37,362 nt of DNA. Origin: a virus. The notes beneath the pieces were generated by a model. The model searched no databases and was not told where the DNA came from. It saw nothing but the letters and a program-made list of their open reading frames with translations. This document shows positions 27,840 to 35,480 of the stretch, one piece after another. Within the stretch, counting starts at the first letter, position 1; the number at the start of each line of letters is the position of its first letter. The DNA lies in the IMG/VR virus record IMGVR_UViG_3300030117_006290, positions 1 through 37,362 of that record. The stretch is one strand, 5' to 3'. The translations under genes were made by a program, and so were the position numbers.

Positions 27840-27891
27840 TTTTTTAGCTTATGTAACCACATTTGTTTAATTTTTTTATGGAGTTATTATT

Positions 27892-28473
27892 ATGGCAAAC
27901 ACAGATGCTGCATTTGGTATGCGTCTAGTAGGTCGCATGGGCGGACCTGCTACTAACGTGCAAAATACATATAGAATAGCTGCTAACTACGGAACTGCAA
28001 TTTTCAAAGGTGACATGGTAGCCCAAGTTACAGGTGGAGGTGTAGAAGTACATGCTGATGGCGGTACAGTTCCTATAGTGGGTGTTTTTAATGGTTGTCG
28101 TTATACAGACCCTACCACTGGAAAAGAAACCTTTTCCAATTTTTATCCTGCAAGTACTAACGCTTCAGATATTGAAGCTTTTGTTATTGATGACCCAATG
28201 GCTATATACGAAATTCAAGCGGATGCTGCTTTCCCAGTTGCTGATTTATTCGGTAACTTTGATATTGTGTATACTTCTTCTGGAAGTACCACAACAGGCA
28301 TTTCTGGTGCTGAATTAGATGTAACCACTGGTGCAACAACGGCTGGACTACCTCTCAAGGCAATTGATATTTCAAAAAGAGTCACTGACGATGATGTAAG
28401 TTCAGACGCTACAAACGTACTTGTAGTAATTCAAAACCACATACTCGGCCAAAAAGGGGCCGGCTTAGCTTAA
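27892..28473 (+). CDS. Probable capsid decoration/head protein
   Basis: 193 aa, beginning MANTDAAFGMRLVGRMGGPA, a start shared by many phage head proteins located immediately before the major capsid gene. Beta-rich with Gly/Thr/Ser repeats (VQNTYRIAANYGTAIFKGDM, PMAIYEIQADAAFPVADLFG). Known: such proteins decorate and stabilise the capsid lattice. A good GGAG ribosome site precedes it; it shares the transcript with the capsid protein downstream, 11 bases away. Confidence 0.7.
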   Translation: MANTDAAFGMRLVGRMGGPATNVQNTYRIAANYGTAIFKGDMVAQVTGGGVEVHADGGTVPIVGVFNGCRYTDPTTGKETFSNFYPASTNASDIEAFVIDDPMAIYEIQADAAFPVADLFGNFDIVYTSSGSTTTGISGAELDVTTGATTAGLPLKAIDISKRVTDDDVSSDATNVLVVIQNHILGQKGAGLA

Positions 28474-28484
28474 GGAGGTTAATT

Positions 28485-29396
28485 ATGGCTATTTCAAGAG
28501 CACAATTGGTCAAAGAGCTAGAGCCTGGTTTGAACGCTCTCTTTGGCTTAGAGTACAACCGTTATGAAAACGAACATGCGGAAATTTTTACTTCGGAAGG
28601 TTCTGATAGAGCTTTTGAAGAAGAAGTGATGTTGTCCGGTTTCGGATCGGCTCCTGTGAAAAGTGAGGGTGCAGGCGTACAATTTGACGATGCGCAAGAA
28701 TCTTACACAGCGAGATACACACATGAGACTATCGCAATGGCTTTTGCTATTACAGAGGAAGCAATTGAAGATAACTTATATGATAGGCTAGCAGGCCGTT
28801 ACACAAGAGCATTAGCACGTTCTATGGCTAACACTAAACAAGTGAAAGCTGCAAACGTTCTTAACAATGCTTTTAACAGTAGCTTCACTGGTGGTGATGG
28901 AAAAGAGCTTTGTGCTACAGACCATCCACTAACTGTTGGAGGTACTTTCCGTAACGAGCTTTCAACTGCTTCAGACTTATCTGAAACATCACTAGAGCAG
29001 TCAATGATTGACATTGCTGCATTTGTTGATGAAAGGGGGTTAAAAGTCTCTTTACAAGGTGTTAAGTTAATTATTCCTAAGGAACTTCAGTTCACAGCGG
29101 AAAGAATACTTAGATCACCACAACGTGTTGGTACATCAGATAATGACATTAATGCTATGGCTTCAATGGGTATGATCCCTCAAGGTTATAGAGTTAACCA
29201 TTATCTAACTGACACAGATGCTTTCTTCATTATGACTGATGCACCTAATGGACTAAAACAGTTCGTTAGAGCACCAATCAAAACTGCTATGGAAGGTGAC
29301 TTCGATACTGGTAACGTGAGGTTTAAAGCAAGAGAAAGATATTCATTTGGATTCTCGGATTCAAGAGGAATATTTGGTTCGCCTGGGGCTGCGTAA
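28485..29396 (+). CDS. Major capsid protein, Mu gpT-like
   Basis: 303 aa. Features of the Mu gpT/HK97-fold group: LVKELEPGLNALFGLEYNRY at the N-terminus (E-loop area), SYTARYTHETIAMAFAITEE, ALARSMANTKQVKAANVLNN, HPLTVGGTFRNELS, and the C-terminal core TDAPNGLKQFVRAPI and RYSFGFSDSRGIFGS. Strong AAGGAGG ribosome site 6-7 nt upstream, which suits a very abundant protein. A strong terminator follows 22 bases after the stop. Known: it builds the icosahedral shell. Confidence 0.9.
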   Translation: MAISRAQLVKELEPGLNALFGLEYNRYENEHAEIFTSEGSDRAFEEEVMLSGFGSAPVKSEGAGVQFDDAQESYTARYTHETIAMAFAITEEAIEDNLYDRLAGRYTRALARSMANTKQVKAANVLNNAFNSSFTGGDGKELCATDHPLTVGGTFRNELSTASDLSETSLEQSMIDIAAFVDERGLKVSLQGVKLIIPKELQFTAERILRSPQRVGTSDNDINAMASMGMIPQGYRVNHYLTDTDAFFIMTDAPNGLKQFVRAPIKTAMEGDFDTGNVRFKARERYSFGFSDSRGIFGSPGAA

Positions 29397-29418
29397 GTAG
29401 TTCTTTGGAGGAAAGATT

Positions 29419-29446
29419 AAGGGGACTTACGAGTCCCCTTTTTTTT
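29419..29446 (+). terminator. Rho-independent terminator after major capsid gene
   Basis: AAGGGGACT (29419-29427) pairs perfectly with AGTCCCCTT (29432-29440) around a TACG loop, followed by an uninterrupted T-run to 29446. Separates capsid transcripts from downstream genes. Confidence 0.93.
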
Positions 29447-29537
29447 AGGTATAATAAATTTACTATACAAACAACTTGAATACAGACGCGTATAGTCGAC
29501 GACCTAAAGACTGTATTCTTTTATTTAGGAGATAATT
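29447..29537 (+). promoter_or_regulatory. Leader with TATAAT box and 8-bp hairpin
   Basis: After the terminator come TATAAT (29450-29455) and CTATACAAACA (near 29463), then GAATACAG (29478-29485) paired with CTGTATTC (29511-29518). The loop of 25 bases contains GTCGACGAC, itself foldable. It precedes the 208-aa virion gene. Possible late promoter plus structured leader; motif reading only. Confidence 0.4.
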
Positions 29538-30164
29538 ATGGCTAATTCAACATTTTCAGGCCCAGTCAGATCAGAAGGCGGCTTTACAGTCGTTAGTAAG
29601 AACGCAACCACTGGTGATTTTACAACACAATCAAGCATAGATTCTAGTGGTATAGCATCTTTTGATGCCAATACTATGCCTGTTGAAGCGGGTACAGGTA
29701 TTACTACAGGCTCTGGAACAATTTACAGAAGTTCTGTAATACAAAGTGGTGGTGTTATTACTACACAAATCTTGATTGATTTAACAGGTTTAAGATCAAC
29801 AGGTTCAGGGGACATTATAGGTGTAAACGGTACATCTTTAGTTTGTCATATTGGTCAAATCACAGCTGCAAGAAACGGCACTATCTTAACAGGTAGTATG
29901 GAGTGCTTTGAAGCACCTGCTGGCGGAGACCCAGATATCAACGTGCACTCTGCGACAGAAGGCACAGGAGTTGAAGATGGAGCCATTGGCGATTTAACAG
30001 AAACACTATTAGTTAATGCTGGAGACGCAACATTAGGTAGTAAAGTATATTTTACAGCCGTACCTGCTGCTGATGAGTTCTTATATTTAACCACTGGTGA
30101 TGCAACAGATGCAGACTACACAGCGGGTAAATTACTTATTGAACTAAAAGGCTACGACGCTTAA
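29538..30164 (+). CDS. Virion-associated protein, 208 aa
   Basis: Low-complexity beta-rich sequence opening NSTFSGPVRSEGGFTVVSKN, then TGTGSGTIYRSSV-like and LIDLTGLRSTGSGDIIGVNG repeats, and ending AGKLLIELKGYDA. The opening SGPVRSE...F is common in marine phage structural proteins encoded directly after the capsid gene; a head fibre or decoration role is likely. It is bounded by a terminator on each side, so it has its own expression unit. Ribosome site AGGAG is upstream. Confidence 0.65.
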   Translation: MANSTFSGPVRSEGGFTVVSKNATTGDFTTQSSIDSSGIASFDANTMPVEAGTGITTGSGTIYRSSVIQSGGVITTQILIDLTGLRSTGSGDIIGVNGTSLVCHIGQITAARNGTILTGSMECFEAPAGGDPDINVHSATEGTGVEDGAIGDLTETLLVNAGDATLGSKVYFTAVPAADEFLYLTTGDATDADYTAGKLLIELKGYDA

Positions 30165-30172
30165 TATAATAG

Positions 30173-30196
30173 GTGCCTCTTCGGAGGCACTTTTTT
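30173..30196 (+). terminator. Rho-independent terminator
   Basis: GTGCCTC (30173-30179) and GAGGCAC (30184-30190) form a 7-bp stem capped by TTCG, an unusually stable tetraloop, followed by six T. The last T is also the first base of the parS-like palindrome. Confidence 0.92.
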
Positions 30197-30211
30197 GTTC
30201 CACGTGGAACA
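30196..30211. promoter_or_regulatory. Perfect parS-like site
   Basis: TGTTCCACGTGGAACA is a perfect 16-bp palindrome and matches the chromosomal ParB binding site consensus (TGTTnCACGTGnAACA). It lies between a terminator and the next gene, so it is not coding. No ParA or ParB gene is visible in the window. Other CACGTG occurrences (7320, 27345) lack the flanks. Confidence 0.8.
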
Positions 30212-30238
30212 TTTGTTTCTTAATTAAGGAGGGAAACC

Positions 30239-30661
30239 ATGGCAGATACAGTAACAGGACCTACAATCTTACAAGAAAACGATAAGAGAGTAGTAATTAA
30301 AATCGTAAACGAATCAGATGGCACAGGCGGTACAACAGTTTTTGCTGATGTATCAGCTCTTGCCGCTAACGCAAACGGGCAATCAGTAACCACAGTAAGT
30401 CCACAAAGAATATGGTGGTCATGTGCTAATGGTGATGGTGGCGACTCATTTGCAAGATTAGACTTTGAAGACTCAGATGGTGATATACCAATCGTAACAT
30501 TGGTAGATTCAGGTTACTGGGACTTTAGAGAGTTTGGTGGTATTCCAGCAAACACCTCATCCAACTCTAATCAAAGCGATGTCAACTTTGTTGTTCCAGG
30601 TGCAGCGGATTCTGGTAATACGTACACAGTGATTGCAGAATTTATTAAAAATTACGATTAA
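30239..30661 (+). CDS. Virion structural-region protein, 140 aa
   Basis: Beta-rich small protein (KRVVIKIVNESDGTGGTTVF, RIWWSCANGDGGDSFARLDF, SGYWDFREFGGIPANT, DSGNTYTVIAEFIKNYD). Similar proteins occur between capsid and tail genes of marine phages, probably as minor head or tail components. Ribosome site GGAGG lies 5-6 bases before ATG. The last bases of its stop are followed by the next gene within 3 bases. Confidence 0.65.
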   Translation: MADTVTGPTILQENDKRVVIKIVNESDGTGGTTVFADVSALAANANGQSVTTVSPQRIWWSCANGDGGDSFARLDFEDSDGDIPIVTLVDSGYWDFREFGGIPANTSSNSNQSDVNFVVPGAADSGNTYTVIAEFIKNYD

Positions 30662-30663
30662 TT

Positions 30664-30987
30664 ATGGAAATTAGTGTTGAACAGTATACAAATGAGTTAG
30701 TAGGCTTCTCAAAAGGGGGCATGCCTGCTCGTAATAAACGCAATTACAGATCAACTAAATCAGGCGCCGGAATGACACGAGCAGGTGTCAAAGCGTATCG
30801 TCGTATGAATCCAGGTAGTAAACTTAAAACAGCTGTTACCGGTAAAGTAAAAGCTGGAAGCAAAGCTGCAAAACGTAGAAAATCATTCTGTGCAAGAAGT
30901 GCTGGTCAGGCAAGGATGCACAATGTAAACTGTCGAAAAACACCAAACAAACGCATATGTCAAGCGAGGAGAAGATGGAAATGTTAA
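30664..30987 (+). CDS. Basic Cys-containing virion-type protein, 107 aa
   Basis: KAYRRMNPGSKLKTAVTGKV, KAGSKAAKRRKSFCARSAGQ and CQARRRWKC form a block widely shared by cyanophages and marine podoviruses (DUF6321-like). It is highly basic with several cysteines. Probably a nucleic-acid-associated virion protein, but function is unproven. It overlaps the start of a 44-aa membrane protein. Confidence 0.7.
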   Translation: MEISVEQYTNELVGFSKGGMPARNKRNYRSTKSGAGMTRAGVKAYRRMNPGSKLKTAVTGKVKAGSKAAKRRKSFCARSAGQARMHNVNCRKTPNKRICQARRRWKC

Positions 30988-31109
30988 CCAACACATATAA
31001 AAAAATAGACATGGTATGGTCGAAGTACAAAAATACTTGGACTTCTGAAAGTTGTAAAGTAAGAGATGCTATTATATTTATATTGGCAGTTTTAATTATT
31101 GTTATTTAA
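30975..31109 (+). CDS. Small tail-anchored membrane protein, 44 aa
   Basis: ATG with GAGGAG 4 nt upstream; the frame encodes a polar, aromatic N-terminus (TYKKIDMVWSKYKNTW) and a C-terminal transmembrane helix (DAIIFILAVLIIVI). It overlaps the upstream gene by 13 bases and abuts the endolysin ATG with no gap. Position suggests a lysis accessory (holin regulator, spanin-like) but the length and sequence give no family. Confidence 0.5.
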   Translation: MEMLTNTYKKIDMVWSKYKNTWTSESCKVRDAIIFILAVLIIVI

Positions 31110-31571
31110 ATGAGACTAACTGACAATTTCACATTAGCAGAATTAATTAAATCACAAACAGCAGAGCGATGTGGTATAGATAATAATCCCGACAAGGAAC
31201 ACATCGAAAACTTACAAAAACTTTGTGATAATATTTTGCAACCCGTAAGAGATTATTTTCAAAAACCCGTAATGATAAGTTCTGGGTATAGATCACCAAA
31301 GTTAAGTCAAAAAATTGGTTCTTCATCTCGGTCGCAACACTGTAAAGGTCAAGCGGCAGATTTTGAAGTGCCCGGTGTGTCAAACAAAGAATTAGCTGAT
31401 TTTATTAACGAAAATCTAAATTTTGATCAAGTCATTCTTGAGTTCCATAACCCTGATGAAATAAACTCTGGTTGGGTGCATGCGTCCTATACGGACGATC
31501 GCAATAGAAGTGAGTATTTAATTGCGGAAAGAGATGATTATGGAAAAGTGAGGTATAGCAGATGCCAATAG
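31110..31571 (+). CDS. Endolysin, peptidase M15 (D-Ala-D-Ala/L-Ala-D-Glu type)
   Basis: 153 aa. Opens with FTLAELIKSQTAERCGIDN, then QPVRDYFQKPVMISSGYRSP, the zinc motif SQHCKGQAADFEV (H...D), and the second His in GWVHASY, all characteristic of Peptidase_M15_3. No signal peptide, so release needs a holin (24520 gene). Known: it cleaves peptide crosslinks in peptidoglycan. Full length for the family. It directly follows the tiny tail-anchored membrane protein. Confidence 0.88.
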   Translation: MRLTDNFTLAELIKSQTAERCGIDNNPDKEHIENLQKLCDNILQPVRDYFQKPVMISSGYRSPKLSQKIGSSSRSQHCKGQAADFEVPGVSNKELADFINENLNFDQVILEFHNPDEINSGWVHASYTDDRNRSEYLIAERDDYGKVRYSRCQ

Positions 31572-31723
31572 GTAGATCACAAATGTCACAACAAATCTCT
31601 AAGCCACCTCAAAAAAAGAAGTGGTCGAAAAAACGTAAAACAAAAATTAATTGCAAAAACCCTAAGGGTTTTAGTGAAAAAGCACATTGCGCGGGACGTA
31701 AAAAAAGAAGTAGGTCTAGATAG
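31562..31723 (+). CDS. Small basic Cys-pair protein, 53 aa
   Basis: Overlaps the endolysin end by 10 bases. Extremely basic (QKKKWSKKRKTKINCKNPKG) with the motif NCKNPKGFSEKAHCAGRKK, which is repeated in many marine phage proteins. No membrane segment. It is one of four consecutive Lys/Arg/Cys-rich small genes here. Likely a virion or DNA-associated protein. Confidence 0.6.
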   Translation: MPIGRSQMSQQISKPPQKKKWSKKRKTKINCKNPKGFSEKAHCAGRKKRSRSR

Positions 31724-31767
31724 AACGTTTTGAAACTGATAGAATTAATTAACATCAGGAGGAAAGG

Positions 31768-32058
31768 ATGAGTAAAAAGAAAGGACAAAAGCTTTGCCCA
31801 AGAGGTAAAGCAGCTGCTAAAGCTAAATTTGATGTATACCCAAGCGCTTACGCTAACGCGTACGCGAGTAAAGTATGTGCGGGTAAAGTAAAAGGTCCTG
31901 GAGGCAAGAAACAAAAAGACTTTAGAGGACCTAAACCTGCTGCAGAAGGTGCGTTTATTGAGTCTGGAGATACTTCAGGTTCAGCTATAGATGTCGATAT
32001 AGATGGTATGCCTATGAGCAATCCATCTGCTGCTGCTTACTACAAAGATTTAATGTAA
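31768..32058 (+). CDS. Conserved phage protein with CPRGKAAAKAKFDVYPSAYAN motif, 96 aa
   Basis: The block from CPRGKAAAKAKF through YPSAYANAYASKVCAGK is a highly conserved short motif in marine phages of several lineages. The C-terminus is polar (GPKPAAEGAFIESGDTSGSA). Ribosome site AGGAGG. Presumed minor structural protein; function unknown. Its stop overlaps the next ATG (TAATG). Confidence 0.7.
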   Translation: MSKKKGQKLCPRGKAAAKAKFDVYPSAYANAYASKVCAGKVKGPGGKKQKDFRGPKPAAEGAFIESGDTSGSAIDVDIDGMPMSNPSAAAYYKDLM

Positions 32059-32327
32059 TGAGTTTAAAGAAGTGGTTTAACGAAAATTGGGTCGATATAG
32101 GATCTCCTAAAAAAGGGGGTGGGTATAAAAAGTGTGGGCGTAAAAGTGCAAAAGGCTCAAAACGAAAATATCCAAAATGTGTACCAGCTTCAAAAGCTGC
32201 CAGAATGAGTAAAAGTCAAATTCGTTCTGCTGTAACAAGGAAGAGAAAGGCGGGTAATGTGGGACCCAAACCCACTAACGTAAAGACCATAGATAAAAAA
32301 TACTATGGTGGATTAATTGATATTTAG
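32058..32327 (+). CDS. DUF5872-like basic protein, 89 aa
   Basis: WFNENWVDIGSPKKGGGYKK, CGRKSAKGSKRKYPKCVPAS, KAARMSKSQIRSAVTRKRKA match the DUF5872 layout seen in cyanophages and marine podoviruses. Very basic with conserved cysteines that could bind zinc. No known function. Coupled to the upstream gene. Confidence 0.75.
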   Translation: MSLKKWFNENWVDIGSPKKGGGYKKCGRKSAKGSKRKYPKCVPASKAARMSKSQIRSAVTRKRKAGNVGPKPTNVKTIDKKYYGGLIDI

Positions 32328-32336
32328 GAGGTTTAC

Positions 32337-33326
32337 ATGGGCGCGTTATCAAAGATAGTAAAAACAGCTTTTAAAGCAAAAACAAAAAAGAAGAAGTATA
32401 CAAATGATCAACTTAGAGCAGCATTTAAAAATTTGTCAGATGGTCAAATAGAGATGATGAAAAAAAGAGGGATTGATGAAGCTAAATTTGTTGCAAAATA
32501 TAAAGATGCTACTGCAAAAAGCGGACCGACACTGAATATACCTGTGTCAGTTCGTAATAAAGTAATTAAATTTTTAGCTACTGTAGCAGGTGGAGCTGAG
32601 CTAGGAGCTAGAACAGAGGCAAAAAAGAACAAAAAAGCTTTAGGTGGTTTTCAAAAGCCAAAAGGTGGCAACATTGGTAATGTAGAAGCTGTCTTAGGTA
32701 TAGGAAAGGGTATGGCAGGAGACGCTGCACCACAATTTCAAAAAGTAGGCAAACAACCACGCACTAAAATATACAATACCAGAATTAGTGATAGTCCAGA
32801 CGCTGGTTTTTCAGGTAGCAAGAAAATTATTAAACCAGGTAGTTTTAAAGAAGCTTTTGCAGTTGCATTTGCAAAAGGTCCAGGCACAAAATTTACATTT
32901 AAGGGTAAACAATACAAAGCCATTAAAAAACACGCTGGTAAAGGTCCACCTAAAAACAGAAAAGAAGATAAAGTCACTAAGGCTACTATCATTAAAGGTA
33001 AACGTGATACTACTAAATCTAAAGACCCTGTAGCTGCTGCTGGTGCTGGTGTTGGTGCTGGTGCTGCTGCTGTAAAGAAAAAGAAAAAATTACTACGTCC
33101 TTCAAAATTTGCTCAACGTAAAGCTGGTGGTTTGTCTGAGGGCGTTAAAAAAGTAAAGGCTATGGAAGCTAATAAAGGTGCGTTTCCTGATTTATCTGGT
33201 GATGGTAAAGTAACTCAAAAAGATATTTTAATAGGTAAAGGTGTTTACAAAAAAAGCAATGGCGGTTTGATGACTAAAGGACAAGGTGCAGCCGTAAAAG
33301 GTACAAAATTTAAAGGTATTTTTTAG
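32337..33326 (+). CDS. Lys/Ala-rich virion-type protein with EF-hand-like loop
   Basis: 329 aa. A helical N-terminus (LRAAFKNLSDGQIEMMKKRG) is followed by low-complexity basic and Gly/Ala segments (AAAGAGVGAGAAAVKKKKKL) and a C-terminal loop PDLSGDGKVTQKDILIGKGV that fits the D-x-S/D-x-D-G-x-I/V-x-x-x-D/E calcium-binding pattern. The ending (NGGLMTKGQGAAVKGTKFKG) is the Gly/Lys-rich type common in marine phage virions. Role is unknown, perhaps a minor head or internal protein. Ribosome site AGGAGG. Confidence 0.65.
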   Translation: MGALSKIVKTAFKAKTKKKKYTNDQLRAAFKNLSDGQIEMMKKRGIDEAKFVAKYKDATAKSGPTLNIPVSVRNKVIKFLATVAGGAELGARTEAKKNKKALGGFQKPKGGNIGNVEAVLGIGKGMAGDAAPQFQKVGKQPRTKIYNTRISDSPDAGFSGSKKIIKPGSFKEAFAVAFAKGPGTKFTFKGKQYKAIKKHAGKGPPKNRKEDKVTKATIIKGKRDTTKSKDPVAAAGAGVGAGAAAVKKKKKLLRPSKFAQRKAGGLSEGVKKVKAMEANKGAFPDLSGDGKVTQKDILIGKGVYKKSNGGLMTKGQGAAVKGTKFKGIF

Positions 33327-33334
33327 GAGGCTAA

Positions 33335-34024
33335 ATGGCAACCTCAGGTACAACCACATTTGATCTTGATATCGATGATATCATTGAGGAAGCATATGAG
33401 CGCTGTGCTGTTAGAACTAATAGCGGTCGTGACCTTAAGTCTGCTCGTCGTAGTCTTAACATTTTGTTTTCTGAGTGGGGTAATCGTGGTATTCACTTAT
33501 GGAAAGTTGCTTTGCATACTCAAGCTTTAACTGCAGGAACTGCGACTTACACAGCTCCTTCAAATACCAGTGATGTTTTAGAGGCATATATCAGTAGTTC
33601 AAGTTCAATTACAAGCACTACTAGTGATGTATCCTTAACCAAAATATCAAGAAGTGACTATGCTTCTAAAAACAATAAAGGAGCGCAAGGACAGCCCTCT
33701 GAGTATTACGTAGATCGTCAAACCACACCAACCATAACTTTGTATCAAACACCAGATGCAAGTACATTTACACATTTAAAATATTATTTTATGGAACGTA
33801 TTGAAGATGCGGGTGCATACACCAATCAGGCAGATGTTGCTTTTAGGTTTATACCTTGCATGGTGGCTGGTTTGGCTTATTATCTAAGTATGAAGATAAA
33901 TCCACAATTAACACAGCAAAACAAAATGATTTATGAAGACGAGCTTAAAAGAGCTTTAGATGAGGACGGGCAAAGAACTTCGGTGTATATAACACCGCAA
34001 AGCTTTTATCCGTCAGGGAGTTAA
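33335..34024 (+). CDS. Head-tail connector/tail accessory protein (P22 gp4-like)
   Basis: 229 aa. FDLDIDDIIEEAYERCAVRT, RDLKSARRSLNILFSEWGNR, GIHLWKVALHTQALTAGTAT followed by beta strands matches the phage adaptor group found after portal/head genes in podoviruses. Known: such proteins close the portal after packaging and link the tail. C-terminal half contains AFRFIPCMVAGLAYYLSMKI, a helical segment. AGGAGG ribosome site overlaps the previous stop. Confidence 0.75.
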   Translation: MATSGTTTFDLDIDDIIEEAYERCAVRTNSGRDLKSARRSLNILFSEWGNRGIHLWKVALHTQALTAGTATYTAPSNTSDVLEAYISSSSSITSTTSDVSLTKISRSDYASKNNKGAQGQPSEYYVDRQTTPTITLYQTPDASTFTHLKYYFMERIEDAGAYTNQADVAFRFIPCMVAGLAYYLSMKINPQLTQQNKMIYEDELKRALDEDGQRTSVYITPQSFYPSGS

Positions 34025-34027
34025 ACT

Positions 34028-34369
34028 ATGCCATACGCTAAAGGAAAATATGCAAAAGCGATATCTGATAGATCAGGTATGGAATTTCCATATAATGAGA
34101 TGGTTAAAGAATGGAATGGGTCACTTGTGCATAAATCAGAGTTTGAGGCAAAACACCCACAAATAAGACGTAGACATCATCAATCTGACCGAATTGCTTT
34201 GCAAAACCCTAGACCTTTAAAAAGTTCACCTACAGATGTGAATTTAGATCCAGCGCTGTTTGCAAGTTTTGATACTGATTCACAAAGTGTGCCAGATAGT
34301 GCAGATGAACAAAACAAGCGTCGTCAGATAAATATGAAAGTTGGCGAGGTAACGGTGAGTATATCATGA
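34028..34369 (+). CDS. Conserved structural-region protein, 113 aa
   Basis: KYAKAISDRSGMEFPYNEMV, KEWNGSLVHKSEFEAKHPQI is a conserved motif set in marine podoviruses; the second half is disordered (PLKSSPTDVNLDPALFASFD). Probably a minor connector or tail component. Overlaps the next start by four bases. Confidence 0.7.
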   Translation: MPYAKGKYAKAISDRSGMEFPYNEMVKEWNGSLVHKSEFEAKHPQIRRRHHQSDRIALQNPRPLKSSPTDVNLDPALFASFDTDSQSVPDSADEQNKRRQINMKVGEVTVSIS

Positions 34370-35034
34370 GTATTACACATGCAAATTTTTTAACACAGGT
34401 TAGGAACTACACAGAGGTAGATTCTAATGTATTATCGGATACTTTAATTGATCAGTTCATTAGAAATATTGAACTCGACATAGCAGGTAAAGTTGATTAT
34501 GACGATTTAAGAGCTTACAAAACATCAACCACAGTCGCCTCACAAAGATATGTCAGTATGCCTGAGGACTTAATTTATTTAAGATCAGTGCAAATAACAA
34601 GTAGTAGTAATCGAATATTTTTAGAAAAAAGAGATACTAGTTTTATATCTGAGTTTAATCCTGGTGATTCAACCGGAACACCTAAATATTATGCTAACTG
34701 GGATGATACAACTATTGTAATTGCACCTGTGCCAAGTACAACTTTTACTATTCAGCTTAACTATATAATTGACCCTCCACATTTTAATAGTTCAACGACT
34801 ACTTTTTTATCAAACAATCAAGAAAGTTTACTTTTACATGGCGTTCTTACAGAGTGTTTTAGCTTTTTAAAAGGGCCTGCTGATATGTACAACTTATACA
34901 AAGGTAAGTACAATGAAGAGGTACAGCAGTTTGCTATGCAACAGATGGGACAAAGAAAACGTGGACAATATACCGATGGTGAACCTAGGTTACCAATACC
35001 ATCAGTTTCACCAAATGCTAAGGGAGTAGGATAA
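34366..35034 (+). CDS. Head-tail adaptor-like protein, 222 aa
   Basis: HANFLTQVRNYTEVDSNVLS, TLIDQFIRNIELDIAGKVDY, DLRAYKTSTTVASQRYVSMP, EDLIYLRSVQITSSS then PKYYANWDDTTIVIAPVPST match the phage adaptor (Gp10/gp6-type) fold with a helical bundle and beta domain. Located between the gp4-like gene and tail genes, as expected for a neck protein. Overlaps its neighbours at both ends. Confidence 0.72.
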   Translation: MSITHANFLTQVRNYTEVDSNVLSDTLIDQFIRNIELDIAGKVDYDDLRAYKTSTTVASQRYVSMPEDLIYLRSVQITSSSNRIFLEKRDTSFISEFNPGDSTGTPKYYANWDDTTIVIAPVPSTTFTIQLNYIIDPPHFNSSTTTFLSNNQESLLLHGVLTECFSFLKGPADMYNLYKGKYNEEVQQFAMQQMGQRKRGQYTDGEPRLPIPSVSPNAKGVG

Positions 35035-35471
35035 TGGCAATAACAACTAACGCAATATGTAATTCGTTTAAAAAAGAATTATTAGAAGGCACCCATAATT
35101 TTAAATCAAGTGGTGGTAATTCATTTAAATTAGCTCTTTATACTAGTAGTGCTACTTTAGGTAAATCAACCACATCGTTTACTACAGACAACCAAGTATC
35201 GGCCACAGGTCAATACGCCTCTGGGGGAAGTGCTTTAACAAATGCAGGCACGTCATTATCATCTGACACAGCATTGGTTGATTTTGCAGATCTTTCATTC
35301 ACTGGTGTGACATTAACAGCAAGGGGTGCTTTAATATACAATGACACCGCTTCTGGAGATCCAGCAGTGTGTGTTTTAAATTTTGGAGCTGATAAATCAG
35401 CTACATCTGGAACTTTTACAATACAGTTTCCTGCCTTTACTTCTTCAGCCGCTGTCATACGAATAGCATAG
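35034..35471 (+). CDS. Tail/neck-associated protein, 145 aa
   Basis: Beta-rich (NAICNSFKKELLEGTHNFKS, FKLALYTSSATLGKSTTSFT, GVTLTARGALIYNDTASGDP) and ending TIQFPAFTSSAAVIRIA. This sequence type is common immediately before tail-fibre genes in marine phages. Function unproven, possibly a tail hub or distal adaptor. Overlaps the previous gene by one base. Confidence 0.65.
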   Translation: MAITTNAICNSFKKELLEGTHNFKSSGGNSFKLALYTSSATLGKSTTSFTTDNQVSATGQYASGGSALTNAGTSLSSDTALVDFADLSFTGVTLTARGALIYNDTASGDPAVCVLNFGADKSATSGTFTIQFPAFTSSAAVIRIA

Positions 35472-35480
35472 AGGTGACAC

